Part shown: one piece after another, positions 43,201-54,723 of the stretch
Position numbering within the stretch: position 1 is the first letter of the stretch
Layout of the letters: each line of letters starts with the position of its first letter
DNA from: Micractinium sp. NFX-FRZ
Taxonomy: Eukaryota > Chlorophyta > Trebouxiophyceae > Chlorellales > Chlorellaceae
Length of the DNA stretch: 64,000 nt
NCBI GenBank assembly: GCA_029339195.1
Contig: JAPTJF010000308.1
Coordinates: 1 to 64,000 of the forward strand
Reading direction: 5' to 3'
Position numbers and translations under genes: made by a program
Notes under the pieces: model-generated
Seen by the model: only the letters and a program-made list of their open reading frames with translations
What the model was told of the DNA's origin: nothing
The model's database searches: none

Positions 43201-46200
43201 ATGCTGCTGCGCGGGTGCATGCTGAAGAACTCCAAGGCCATTGCCGGCCTGGTGGTGTACACCGGCAAGGAGACGCGCATCCAGATGAACGCAGCCAAGA
43301 CGCCGCTGAAAGTCGGTGAGCAGGGGTGCGGTGGGGCGTACAGTGTGCATGTGCCGGCTGTGGGAGTTGGCGAGGGGCGTGCATCATGCATTGCTTGCAT
43401 GCTTTCCGCTCGTGCCGTCAGCCCTGCTAGATTCCAATGCAGCAGCAGCACCAGCAACAAGAGGCATCTCGCTCCCCGTCTTACTTTCCAACGCTCCTTG
43501 TTGCCCCTCTTCCCGCCCCGCAGGCTCCTTTGACCGCTTCCTCAACCTTCAGATTGCGCTGGTCATCGCCATGCAGGTGGGTCCAGGGCAATGCGATTGG
43601 TTTGAAGTTAGCTGGCTAGCAGCAGCGGTCACGGGATGACTTTGCGTGCTGTGCCACAAGCTCTTCAGTGCTCGGCTGTCCTGCTCAGTCACGTCTGCCG
43701 CAGCCCGGCTGCTGCTGCTGCTGCTGCTGTTGATGCTTTGGTGCCGCTGCGAGATTTGGCATGCTGCACTGTACTGCTCCTCTCTTTCCTGAGCTTTCCT
43801 GAGCTGTGCTGCCCCCAAGTACCCCGCCCTTTTGTCGCGCAGCTGGCCATGTGCCTGTTCTGCTCCATCGCCAACTACATCTGGATCCAGCGGGAGGGCA
43901 AGAAGCACTACTACCTGGCACTGGATGTGTATGTGCAGGGCAACTGGGCCAATGCCGGCGCGCAGGTGCGGGCCTGGAAGGCAGTTGGGCAGGAAGCGAG
44001 GGGAGCGGTCATGAACAGCACACCTTCTGCCTTGTTGCTTGCCAGCTTGTTCCCTTGATTGCGTGCACTCACTGACGATTGTCACTCACTGTTGCATGCC
44101 TGTGATGCTGCTGCTGCCCCCGCAGATCGGCCTCACCTTCCTGACCTTCTGGATCCTGCTCTCCTACCTGGTCCCCATCTCGCTGTTCGTCACGCTGGAA
44201 ATCGTGAAGTTCTGGCAGGTAGGGGGAGGCCTGCTCTGCGAGCCAGCAGGTCTAGGATGGGGAGCTCATCACCAACATGCATATCAAGTGTCAGAACCAA
44301 GGCTGGGCACCAGCCGTGCAGATGAGGGCGGTCCGCCATTGTCCCAGCTCGAGCACCCACCCACCCCCCTGTTCACATTACACCCCTGCAGGGTTTTGTG
44401 TTCATCAACTTTGACCGCGACATGCGCGACCCCAAGACCAAGGAGTGGGCGCGCTGCCGCAACTCCAACCTGAACGAGGACCTGGGCAAGGTGGGCGGGG
44501 GGCAGGGCAGGGTGGGGGCAGGGGCAGATTGAGGTGGGTCAGGGCGGGGCGGGGGCGGGCTCAGGTTGGGATGGGGCAGGGTGAGGCAATGGCGGGCTGG
44601 GCGGGGGTCCGGTGGGTGTGTGTGTGGAGAGGGATTTTCATCGGAGGATGTAGCAGGAAGCAAGGGGACGCAGCAGCGGCTGCCCGCCTGGCACCTTGCT
44701 TGGCAGTGCTCTGCCCACTTGTAAGCAACACGAATTCCTCCCCTGCCCCTCCCTCCCCCCCTCGCAGATCGAGTACATCTTCAGCGACAAGACGGGCACG
44801 CTGACCTCCAACGAGATGCAGCTGCGCCAGATTGCGGTCAAGGGCGTGGCCTATGGCAACGCCGACCTGCGGCTGGAGGAGCACCCGGAGCGCACTGGGC
44901 TGGTGGCGCTGCGCATGTTTGACCCGCGCCTCTACAAGGCGGCCGCCAAGGTGCAGCACTCCTCCTCCTGGTCGGGCCTCATCACCGCGGGCGGCAGCCG
45001 GCGCGACGTCATGGCGGTGAGTGCGGTGGAGGCAGCCGGCGCTGCCGTGGTTGTGGGGGCGTGCACACACTGCTTGGCCGTGCCTGTGCTTCGCCTGCTG
45101 CTTCGTCGCTGCTCAAAGCTGTCGCTCCCTGGCTCTTGACGACAGCAATGTTGAATGCCGTCTGCACATATGTGTGTGCCCTCCCTCCCGCAGCACCCCA
45201 CCAGCTACCCCAATATGGATTCTGCCGGCTCCCTGGGCATCGCGGACGGCGAGGGCGGGCCCGAGTCGGGCGGCAGCGGCACGCCAGGTGGGTGGGGTGG
45301 GCAGGGTGGGGCCCTCTGGAACCCGACTTGCTTGCCTGTGCGGCTGCTCTATCAGCTGGCCCGACTTGCTGCCCGCTGCGCTCGAGCTGCGCCTGCTCAA
45401 GTCTCGTCTGCCCTATTCCTGGGCGCCTCCACCGCCTAGTGCAGGCCGGCACAACGACTGGGAGGAGGGCAGCACCGCCCTGGGGCACCACGTGATCGAC
45501 TTCTGGACCAACATCTGCCTGTGCCAGTCGCTCATCCTGGAGAACAACCCCAAGGGCGGGCCCAAGCTGTACCAGGTGGGCTGGGCTGGGGGGCCAGGCA
45601 ACCGGGCTGGATGTTCTGATGGAGGGCTTTCTGGCAGCTGCAAGTTAGGTGCTGAACGGCACTGGGCAGGGCGTGCAAATTATTCGTTCAAACGTCATCG
45701 GGGCAGGCATGTACTGGTGGTGAGGCACCGTGTTTGTGCTGGGCTGCCACACACCACAATGCGCGTTGCCCACTGGCCCTCCCATGCAGGGCCCCTCCCC
45801 CGACGAGGTGGCGCTGGTGGAGGCTGCCCGCCAGATGGGCTTTGAGTTCAAGGAGCGCACCAACCAGGGCGTGGTGCTGGACATGCTGGGGCAGGAGGTG
45901 GCGTACGAGGTGCTCAACGTCATGGAGTACAGCTCAGACAGGTGGGGCAAGAGGGGCCGGCGGGCAGACGGGGCAATGCACGGCGCGGACAGGACCGCTT
46001 TTTGTAGGGGCTTGTGGACAGAGCAGCTGGAGTTGTAATCATCACTTCCCGCCCCCATCCAATATAGTGCCAAGTAGATGCCTGCTCTTAGGAGCAGGAC
46101 ACAGATTGCGCTCCCTGCCTGCCCGTTTACCTAACTGCCTGCTGGCTGCCCCTCAATGTTGCTGCACAGGGCTCAAACGTCAGCTGTTCACTTGCGCCTC

Positions 46201-49200
46201 TGCCTCAACACATGCACGTGCCTGTCTGCCCGCCTGCCTTTTCCTGTGCCCGCAGAGGCTGCATGAGCGTGGTGGTGCGCGCCCCCGACGGCACCATCCG
46301 CCTGTACTGCAAGGGGTCGGATGCCAAGGTGATGAAGAAGATCCGCGCCGACACCCCCGCCGAGCTGCTGGACAACACCAACGCCAACCTGCACTACTTT
46401 GCCAAGCAGGTGTGGTGTGAGGAGGGCAGGGGGAGGGCGGGGGGCAGCAAATGCATCCAGGCCACGCCGCCAGGCTGGCTGCTGGTTGCAGCTGTGGGCA
46501 GGCCTCTGCTTGCAGCCTGCATGACATCCTTTGTGAGAACCGAGCAGGTTTGGGCCCTGGCACAGGTAAGCTTAAGCCGGCCCGCCTGCCGGCATGCCCT
46601 CACGCGCTGCTGTCACCCCACCCCCGCCCCAGGGCCTGCGCACGCTGGTGGTGGGCACCAAGATCATCGACGCCGCGGTGTACCAGGCCTGGGACCGGCG
46701 CTACCAGGAGGCGGCCGCCAGCTTTGTGGGGCGCGACGAGAAGCTGGATGCGCTGGGGCGGGACATTGAGGACGGGCTGGAGCTGATTGGCGTGACGGCC
46801 ATTGAGGACAAGCTGCAGGTGGGTGGGTGCTGAGGCCCAGTTGGGAGGTGGGGGAGAAGGTGAGGCAGGGGCATTGCCAGGGGTGGGGTGACATGGAAGC
46901 AGCTGCCGCCTGTCTGCAGCCTGCCGCACCCAGGAAGCCGGGTTAGCGCATTCTCGCATCCGCCCTGCCACTGAGCATGCCTCTGCTGCAGGCCACCCTC
47001 CCAACCCGACCCTGCTCGTCACCGCTGCCCTGCCCTGCTGCCCTTTGCCCCCTCTTGCAGGACGGCGTGCCCGCCGCCATCCAGACGCTGCTGGACGCCT
47101 CCATCCGCGTGTGGATGATCACTGGCGACAAGCAGGAGACGGCGGTGAATATTGCGGTGTCCTGCCGCCTGGTGTCCAACCCCGACGACGTCATGATGCT
47201 CAACGTGGACGAGAAGGCGCAGTGTGAGTGGGGGCGGGGCTGGCGGGGAGGCAGGTGGTGGGGTGGGGGCGGACGGGACGCATGGATGTTACGGGAGGTG
47301 GCAGGTTAGGGTGGCTGACTCGTTACATGGCGTGGGACCCTCCCCTCCCCCCTCCTCAACGGGTGGAAGGGAAGGCTAGGCAAGCAGCCAGGCGGGAAAG
47401 TTGGTTGACGAAGGCAGCCAAAGTGGCGCCCCCTGGGACGCAGCTATCAGTGCCAACAGCTGCGGGGGAAGGAGGCATGAACTCACAGCAGCTGCCTCGC
47501 ACTTCCTGACTGGTCCTGCTTCGTGCCCTGCTCCCGCTTTTCCTGCAGCTGCGGCCGCCGACGCGGACGCCAAGCTGGACGGCTTCCTGCGCCGGGTGGT
47601 GGAGCACTACGAGGCGGAGACCGGGGCACAGGTGCGCTGCGCTGTGGGGGCGGCAGGCAGGGGAACACTGTCAAGGGCACTTCTCCGGCTGCAGCGTCTG
47701 GATGAGCACAGCCTGTAGGGGTGGCCAGGTTTACAGCTGCCCTGCGCCAGCTCTTCTGGACTTCAGACACCTGATAGCTGCTCCCTTGCTTGACCCCTCT
47801 GCAGCTGAGCGGGCCGGCCGGGCGGGAGCTGTCGCCTGTGGAGTTGGCCGACCTGATCCCCTCGGACTGGCAGCGCGCTGAGCTGGCGGTGGACGGCCCC
47901 ACGCTCACATTCATCCTGCAAGACGACGCGGTGCAGCACAAGCTGGCGGTGCTGGCGGCGCATTGCAGCGGCGTGGTGGTCAGCCGCTCCTCGCCCTCCC
48001 AGAAGGCGGCCATCGTCAAGATGATGACCCACTACGAGATGTGGAAGGCGGCGGGCACCAAGCGCGGCCTCAGGCGCTGGTACGCCTCGCACAAGCGCAG
48101 GCTGCAGGTGAGGCTGGGGGGGGGTGGCGGGAGGAAGGGGGGAGGTGCAGGGCTGAGCTCTTCCGGCTGTGCAAGGGTGTACTGGCAGGAGCAGGCAGTG
48201 AGAGCATACTTGGGGTGGAGGGAAGGCAGCAGTGCAGGGTTCTGGTCCCGTGAGGCTGCAGTGACTTAGGACAGCGGCTGAACTTGCTGCCATGTTTGCT
48301 GCTGTGTGGACTTGTCCACTCATCGTCTAACCTGCTGGCCACACACTTGTGCTTGCCTGCCCTTGCTTCTGGCCTTACACCCCCCCGCCTCTGCCTCCCG
48401 CCCGCAGGGCAAGATGCTGTCCATCGGCGACGGCGCCAACGACGTGGCCATGCTGCAGACCGCCGACGTGGGTGTGGGCATCATGGGCAAGGAGGGCCGC
48501 CAGGCCGTGAACAACTCCGACTACGCCATCTCGCAGTTCAGGTGGGGCGGGGCATGGCACAGGGAGGCGGGCAGCCCGGGGTTTAGTGGACAGCCAGGAC
48601 GGCACCCGCAACACTACAGCTGAACTTCTCCACAGCTGAGCACCCTGGTGCCCCGCAGCTCAGGCTCAGTTGCTGATGGCTGCTGGCACAACACAGTACG
48701 GAATAGAAGGTTGGTTGATACTAGGAATAAACTGACAACAACCCCCCGGTGGTCCGCCCCCCTGCAGGTTCCTGGTGCCCCTGCTGCTGGTGCACGGCAA
48801 CCTGTCGTACTACCGCCTGGCCCGCCTCATCAAGTACTCCTTCTACAAGAACATCACCTTTGCCTTTGTGCTGTTCTACTACCAGGTGCGGGCACGGGCG
48901 GGGAAAGGGCAGGGGTAGGCAGCGGGGGCGGAGCGGAAACAGGCGGGCCGTAAGGACGGCAGGCCACATGCCATGCTGGCGGTGGTGTGCACAGCGCAGG
49001 TTGCTGCAAATGCCTCTGCTCTGCCGGCAATGTGTTGCTGCCGAGACGAGACCAGGCTGGTGCGGCTTGCCTGGATGCGCCACACCCGTGCTCGCACCTC
49101 AGCTCCTCCGCCCAGCTCGCCCACCCCACCCCACCCCACCCACCCCCTCCCCCCGCCCGCAGTTCTACAATGGCTTCTCCGGCCAGGCGCTGGTGGACTC

Positions 49201-51066
49201 CATCACCGCCGCCGTGTTCAACGTCGTCTTCACCTCCTTCCCCATCCTCCTCTTCTCCATCCTGGACCGACCCGTCAAGAACCTGCGCGCACTCATCCGC
49301 TACCCGCAGGTGGGCAGGGGCAGGGCGGTGCGGGGCCCCGGCTGGGGGCAGCCAACCAGCCAGCAGTCGAGCCGACCATTTGCAGCCAGTGCCTCTCTCT
49401 CTGTTCACCCATGGCTGGCCCTCTTCCGAGCCCTGTGCTGCCGACTGACGCTGCCTCCTGCCCCCGCCCCTGTTCCCCTCCCCCCCCCGTGCAGCTGTAC
49501 GACAAGCGCGGCTCCCGCTCCCTCACCACCCTGTCCTTCTGGAAGACGGGCGTGCTGCTGGGTGCGGTGCACGGCGCCGTCTGCTTCTTCATCCCCTACT
49601 ACTCCCAGGCCACTTCGGGGAGCCACAACATCACCGACGTCTACTCCCTGGGCAAGATGGCGTTTGTGGCGCTGCTGGGGGCGGTGACGCTGGAGGTGGC
49701 GCTGGTGGCGCGCTACTGGACCTGGCTCTTCGGCATCTTCACCTTCTTCTCATACTTCCTGGTCTACCCATTCATGATCATCTTCCCACTCGTGGGTGAG
49801 CGCGGTGGCGTAAGGAGGCAGCCGGGGAGGGCCAGGGGCAGCGCGTGGGATGGCTAGGGAGGCAGCAGGAGCAGGTGGACATGGGGGCAACAGGGTGCGC
49901 AGGGGGCCCACTGTTCGCAGGGTGCTACGGGCTAGGACTGGCACTTGCGGGTATTGCGGCTGTGCGCACGTTTGGGGAGGTGACTGTGAGGTGTGCACGT
50001 GTGCCAGGCCGGGCATTGCGCCTTGTGCCGTTGCTGAGCGCCCCGGCGTCTGCCCCTGCGTGTCGGCTACTCGTATCACCTGCTGGCACTCATCCCTCAC
50101 GTCACCTGGTTCTGCACCACATGCCCGGTGCCCCACTCCCACCTGCCCTTCTAATCCCATCACCCTGCCGTGTTCCCCCGCCCCCTGTCCCTCCCCCCAG
50201 AGCTGGCCGTGGGCTTCTACGACCCCTCCAACGTCGGCGTGTCTGACGAGGTGCTGTCCAGCCCCACCTTCTGGTTTGTCATCCTCGTCTGCTACATCAT
50301 CACCTTTGGCATGCGCTTTGCGGAGCGCACCGCCGACTGGGCGTTCAAGCCGCAGGACTCGTTCATCCTGTCGGAAAAGGTGGGGGCCAGGCGCAGGGGG
50401 GCAGGGCAGCGACAGCCGGCATGCTGGGCAGGCACAGCAGCAGGAAGAGCATGGGAATGCGTGGGCAGCAGCAGCGGGTGCACAGCGCAGATCCTGGTTG
50501 TGGCGTGGTGTGTCCACAACTAATGCTGCAGCGGGCGCTTGGAGAGGATGCTGCATCCAACCATGACACTGCCTGCTGCCTCCGCTGCTGCCGCGGTGCC
50601 TGATGCTTCCTTCCGCTGCTGCCATCCCACCCCATTCTTGCAGGAGCGCAAGGACGGCCTGATGCGCGACCTGAGCGCCCCCACCCGCCAGCGGCTGGCC
50701 GACCTGGGCACCGTGCGCCAGCGCAGCAGCCACCGGTCCACGGGCGACCTGGAGCGCGGCGCCGGCATGTCCTCCGGCGAGCTGCAGTCTGGCGAGCTGT
50801 CCTCCGGAGAGGTGCCCCCGCTGCGCGCGCAGTATGGCGGCGCCTCCATGCAGCAGTGGCAGAGCGGCAGCGAGGGCGACGGCGGGCTGGAGATGCGCGG
50901 CAGCGGCAGCAGCAACCGCATGGGCTCGGTGCCCGAGCAGTATGCCGGCACAGACGGCGCACCGACGCGCGGCTGGGACAACCTGGCTATGCGGCAGTCC
51001 TCGGTGGTGCGCTTTGCCAGCCACGCGCGCAGCGCGTCGGGCACGCAGTACCCGCTGCAGAGGTGA
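40218..51066 (+). CDS. Phospholipid-transporting P4-type ATPase (flippase, ALA family)
   Basis: This lipid flippase would move aminophospholipids to the cytosolic leaflet, normally with a CDC50/ALIS partner. Twenty-six exons give 1458 residues: 40218-40256, 40572-40859, 41390-41569, 41836-42007, 42301-42497, 42824-42968, 43145-43315, 43524-43576, 43843-43965, 44126-44218, 44392-44490, 44768-45016, 45194-45287, 45445-45575, 45790-45941, 46256-46409, 46633-46818, 47061-47223, 47549-47631, 47805-48107, 48408-48541, 48768-48885, 49163-49309, 49495-49795, 50201-50379, 50644-51066. Motifs: DGETNLK (~274), [11 protein letters not shown] (PISL in place of the cation-pump PEGL, ~473), phosphorylation site DKTGTLT (~527), [31 protein letters not shown] and GDGANDVAM (~1032). 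About 110 Ser/Gly-rich residues precede the core, and a Ser-rich tail of about 140 follows, likely regulatory. The first exon is the least certain. Confidence 0.93.
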
Positions 51067-51842
51067 CCCACGCGCCGCCCTGATGCACCCTAGCGCCCCC
51101 CGCCATGCCTCTGTTCGCTTCCTGCTCCCACATACACACGTCGATTTTTGTAAACTGGACAACTGCATTGCTCAGGCCATAGCTGGTGTGTTGTTCAAAA
51201 GGAGGAATCAGTGCAAGCAGGGCGGAAACACTCGATCAGCAAACATTCAACGTGCAATCAGTTGCAGCGTGGCTTCACTACCAGCCAGTGTGGCATCATG
51301 CAGGATGGTGTGCGGGCACGGCGGCAGGGATGCTCTGGCTCAAACTTCCAGCCTGCCCATGCAAACCTCAGCTGCATGCAGAACAGGATTCTGCAGCTGA
51401 CCCGCCAGCACCCAGACACAGCTTCTTCCGCCTCCCCACATCTCGCCACGCCCCTCCACTGTGGCCCCACCCTTCATATATCTAGATAATCTACACTAGA
51501 CACATCACACAAAACGGTGCTATAATACCTCGGATGCAATGCCGGTAGATACCTGATGCAACAATACACACTGGTTGGGGGAATGCAACGAGGCCTAGCA
51601 TGCAACGGAGGCGCCCGCCCAACACAGCACAGCGTGCCGCTGTTCATGTGTGTGAGCCCCCGGCCTGCCTGCACCACTCAGCTCACGTAGCGCACAATCC
51701 TGCCGGGCCCTCCTTGCCCCTTATCCGATATCGTGCACTTGTGCGCACCTCGAAGCCCTCCCAGCAACTCGCCTGTGCCCCGTTTGTGCCTCTCGGCACC
51801 TTGGTCGCCCCCCAGCGACCCCACCAGCAACGGAGCCGTCCA
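51067..51842. other. Intergenic region P4-ATPase to F-box/LRR gene
   Basis: The region contains the P4-ATPase 3' UTR with TGTAA and about 690 bases upstream of the LRR start. An in-frame ATG at 51600 would extend the LRR protein by 81 residues of no recognised character. Confidence 0.5.
51149..51153 (+). terminator. TGTAA polyadenylation signal (P4-ATPase)
   Basis: TGTAA lies 83 bases past the stop codon, preceded by a T run. Confidence 0.7.
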
Positions 51843-52704
51843 ATGGAGGCCTCCCAGCCAGCAGCCGCCTCGCCCCGGCACCGCCCGCCGTCGCCAGCAG
51901 CCCCCACGCTGCTGGACCTGCCGCCGGATGCTCTGGCTCATGTGGCGGAGCTGCTGGGGCCGCAGCCACTGCACCGGCTGTACCTGGGAGCCAGCTGCCG
52001 CACTCTGCTGGCAGCCTCGCAGCAGAGCAGTGGGCCCAGCTGGTGGCGGCGGTTGGTAGTTGTGATGCGCACCCGCCGTGGCCTCGCTGCCTTCCACGCC
52101 TGGATGCACCGGCAGCGGCCGGGCATTGCCACACTGTCGGTACACAACCGCATTAGACGTGCCAACCGGCTACGCTCCGAGATCCTCCATCTACCCAGCC
52201 CGCCACGTGAGTGGGCTTGGAGGCACGGCGGCAGTGCGACTGCGTGGCTCGCTCGTGCTCCGCCTTTGCTCCTTGCAGGCTCATGGGGCAATGCCTTGGC
52301 GCACCTGGCTCTCGGTTCTCTCGGCCAGCAAGCAGCTCCATTCCGTGCCCTTGTAGCTGAGCAGACAGGGATTTTCTCTCCTTCACGCAGTGCAAGGGCT
52401 GCGGGACTTGGAACTCGAAGACGTGACACTGACGGCAGAGCAGCTGCCCTCCATCTTTCAGCACACACGGCTCACGCGGCTGTCCATGAGCAGCAGGGAC
52501 GTGGGGCAGCTGCCGAGCCAGCTGGGGCACCTCTCCCAACTGTGCTGCTTCCAGCTGCGCTGCGGTGACGTGCTTGGCGGGTTGGAGCACCTGTCTCTGC
52601 TCACACAGCTCACCGCCCTGCAGCTGAACAGGCTCAGCACAGGCCGCTCCCTCCCACCCGGCCTCAGCGCACTCAGCGGCCTGCGCGAGCTCTCCTTATT
52701 CTGC

Positions 52705-52735
<31 letters not shown>

Positions 52736-54274
52736 GAGGAGGAGGAGGAGAGCGACTCAGGCAGCGAGGAGGAGACCATCGGGGTGGCACCTCGCAGTGC
52801 CTGGCGCAGCCTGCTCCAGCACTTCACCCAGCTGGGAGTGCTGCGCGTGCATGACATCAGAGGGCTTCCAGAATCACTCACCGCTCTGCTCCAACTGCAC
52901 ACCCTGGACGTGTCAGGCAGCTATCTGCTGCAGCACGGCTGGCAGCACCTGGCGACAGCGGCGGCTCACGGGCAGCGCCTCACCTCTCTCAACCTGAGCG
53001 ACTGCGAGGTAACCGAGCTGCCGCAAGCGCTGAGTGCCCTGACAGCCTTGCGCTGGCTGAGCGTGGATTGTACCGGGCTGGGAGACTGGGCTCCCCTTGA
53101 AGGCGGCTTGCAGCATCTGGTCAGCCTGCCGCTCACCCGCCTGGACCTGGACAGCTGTGCCAGCAGGCTGCCAGACGCGTTTGGCTCGCTGGCGACGCTG
53201 CAGCACTTGGACGTCAGAATGGATGATGGCTGCAGCAATGTGCACATCCTGTCCCGCCTCAGCGGCCTCACGCAGCTGCGGCTCATCGTGTCAGCAGCGG
53301 GCGAGTCCAGCTTCCCACCTCTCGGCAGCACCGCCCTTCGAAGCCTGGCATTAAGTGACGAGCGCTTCCACGCACAGCTTCACCTCGGCTGGCCGCAGCT
53401 GGGCGCGCTCGGCCAGGGGCTGACGCGGCTGGAGCTAGAAGATCTGGCTGGCGACGCCTGGCCTGCAGCCATGTCCAGCCTGGCGGCCCTGCAGGAGCTG
53501 GAGGTGACACGTGCTGGGTGGCTGGGCAGCGGCTGGCAGCACCTGTCGGGCCTGCAGCGCCTGACCAGCCTGAGCCTCCGCGCCTGCTCTGCTGCGGCCG
53601 GTGATGGGGGCAGCCGGGCTGCCGCCCCTCAGACAAGCCCTCCAGGGCTGCAGAGGCTGATCGTGATGGACTGCAAGTTCACCGGCAACCAGCTGGCGCC
53701 TGCCCTGGCAGTGCAGCCCCTTCTGACGTACCTGAAACTGGGGGCTCTCAAAGGCTACGAGGCATCCATGCCCGTCGTTCCACATACCGCCAGCTTCCCA
53801 TCGCTGCACGCCCTAGCCCTTTCCGTGAGCTCCCATCTCCCTTTGCTGCAGCAGGCCGTGCCTCTGCATGGGGTCACCTGCCTGGTGCTTGGTGGAGCCG
53901 AGCTGCAGCAAGAGCAGTTGCCGCCAGTGCTGGCCTCCTGCTCTGCTCTCAACAACCTCACCCTGGCTTCCTCCTGCCCGATCACTGGCGGCTGGCAGCA
54001 CCTGGCGAGCATGCAGCACCTGACAGCTCTCAGTCTGAGCCACTGTAGGCTTCACCTGCTTCCTAGTTCTCTTACCACCCTCACCAACCTGCGTCGCCTC
54101 GACCTCGGCAGCAACCCCGAGCTCACTGGAGGCTGGCAGCACCTAAGGGGGCTCACACAGCTGACCCACCTGGGCCTGCTAGGATTTGACGGACCCCTGC
54201 TGCCCTACTTCCTCATCGCCCGCAACGGGCTGCGCATCGACTTGCGCCTGGGTGTTGGCTGGGAGCAGGTGTGA
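51843..54274 (+). CDS. F-box-like / leucine-rich repeat protein with frameshift
   Basis: This may be a substrate adaptor of SCF ubiquitin ligases. The first exon (51843-52206) has an F-box-like segment, LLDLPPDALAHVAELLGPQ. The second exon (52391-54274) carries about fifteen leucine-rich repeats such as LTALQLNRLSTG, LTSLNLSDCEVTELPQAL, LTRLDLDSCASRLPDAF and LRRLDLGSNPELTGGWQHL. The reading frame changes at 52705-52750, a G8 run followed by a GGA repeat. Upstream codons end in a poly-Gly read, while the downstream frame there reads poly-Glu then SDSGSEEETIGVAPRSAWRS. Removing one G from the G8 run restores a single 748-residue protein. A sequencing or assembly indel, a real mutation or ribosomal slippage all remain possible. 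Few introns and long exons set it apart from its neighbours. Confidence 0.8.
52705..52750 (+). repeat. G8 run plus (GGA)n microsatellite at the LRR frameshift
   Basis: Eight G residues (52705-52712) run directly into about thirteen GGA units. The two halves of the LRR protein lie in frames that differ by one base across this tract. Confidence 0.92.
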
Positions 54275-54723
54275 AGTTTTGTGCCATGCACGCCCTAGCC
54301 CCCGCACCCGGAATCAGAGAGGTTTAAATCAGAGGCCCCACCTCTGTGCACATCTCGATTTCAGTCCTTTGCAAGACCGTTGGTGCGCTCCCGGGCCCGT
54401 CTCCACTGTTCAGTTTGTTTGCACAGCTCGTTCTTTGTAAATTCAGAACACCCGCTGCGGAAACTGGCATGCCGCGGCATGTCCGCCGCCCCAGGCTGCC
54501 CTCAGTGCCTTGACTATGGGAAGGGGGGACATGCTCCGCTGGGGTGTCGTCAACTCATAGCAATGCATCCAACCACGTTTGGAGGGGGTCGCTCCCAAGT
54601 CCTGCTCTCCCTGCTCGGCTGGCCAGCTAGGATTGGGTGACCAGAAACTGGCGCTCAGAGCCTGCTCCAGCCCCTCTGCAGCAGATTCTGCTGCCCCTGG
54701 ACCGTCCCACAGCTGCGGCCACC
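54275..54723. other. Intergenic region LRR gene to LeuC
   Basis: The region holds the LRR 3' UTR (TGTAA at 54436) and the LeuC promoter and 5' UTR. No further gene is seen. Confidence 0.5.
54436..54440 (+). terminator. TGTAA polyadenylation signal (LRR gene)
   Basis: TGTAA lies about 160 bases past the LRR stop. Confidence 0.65.
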
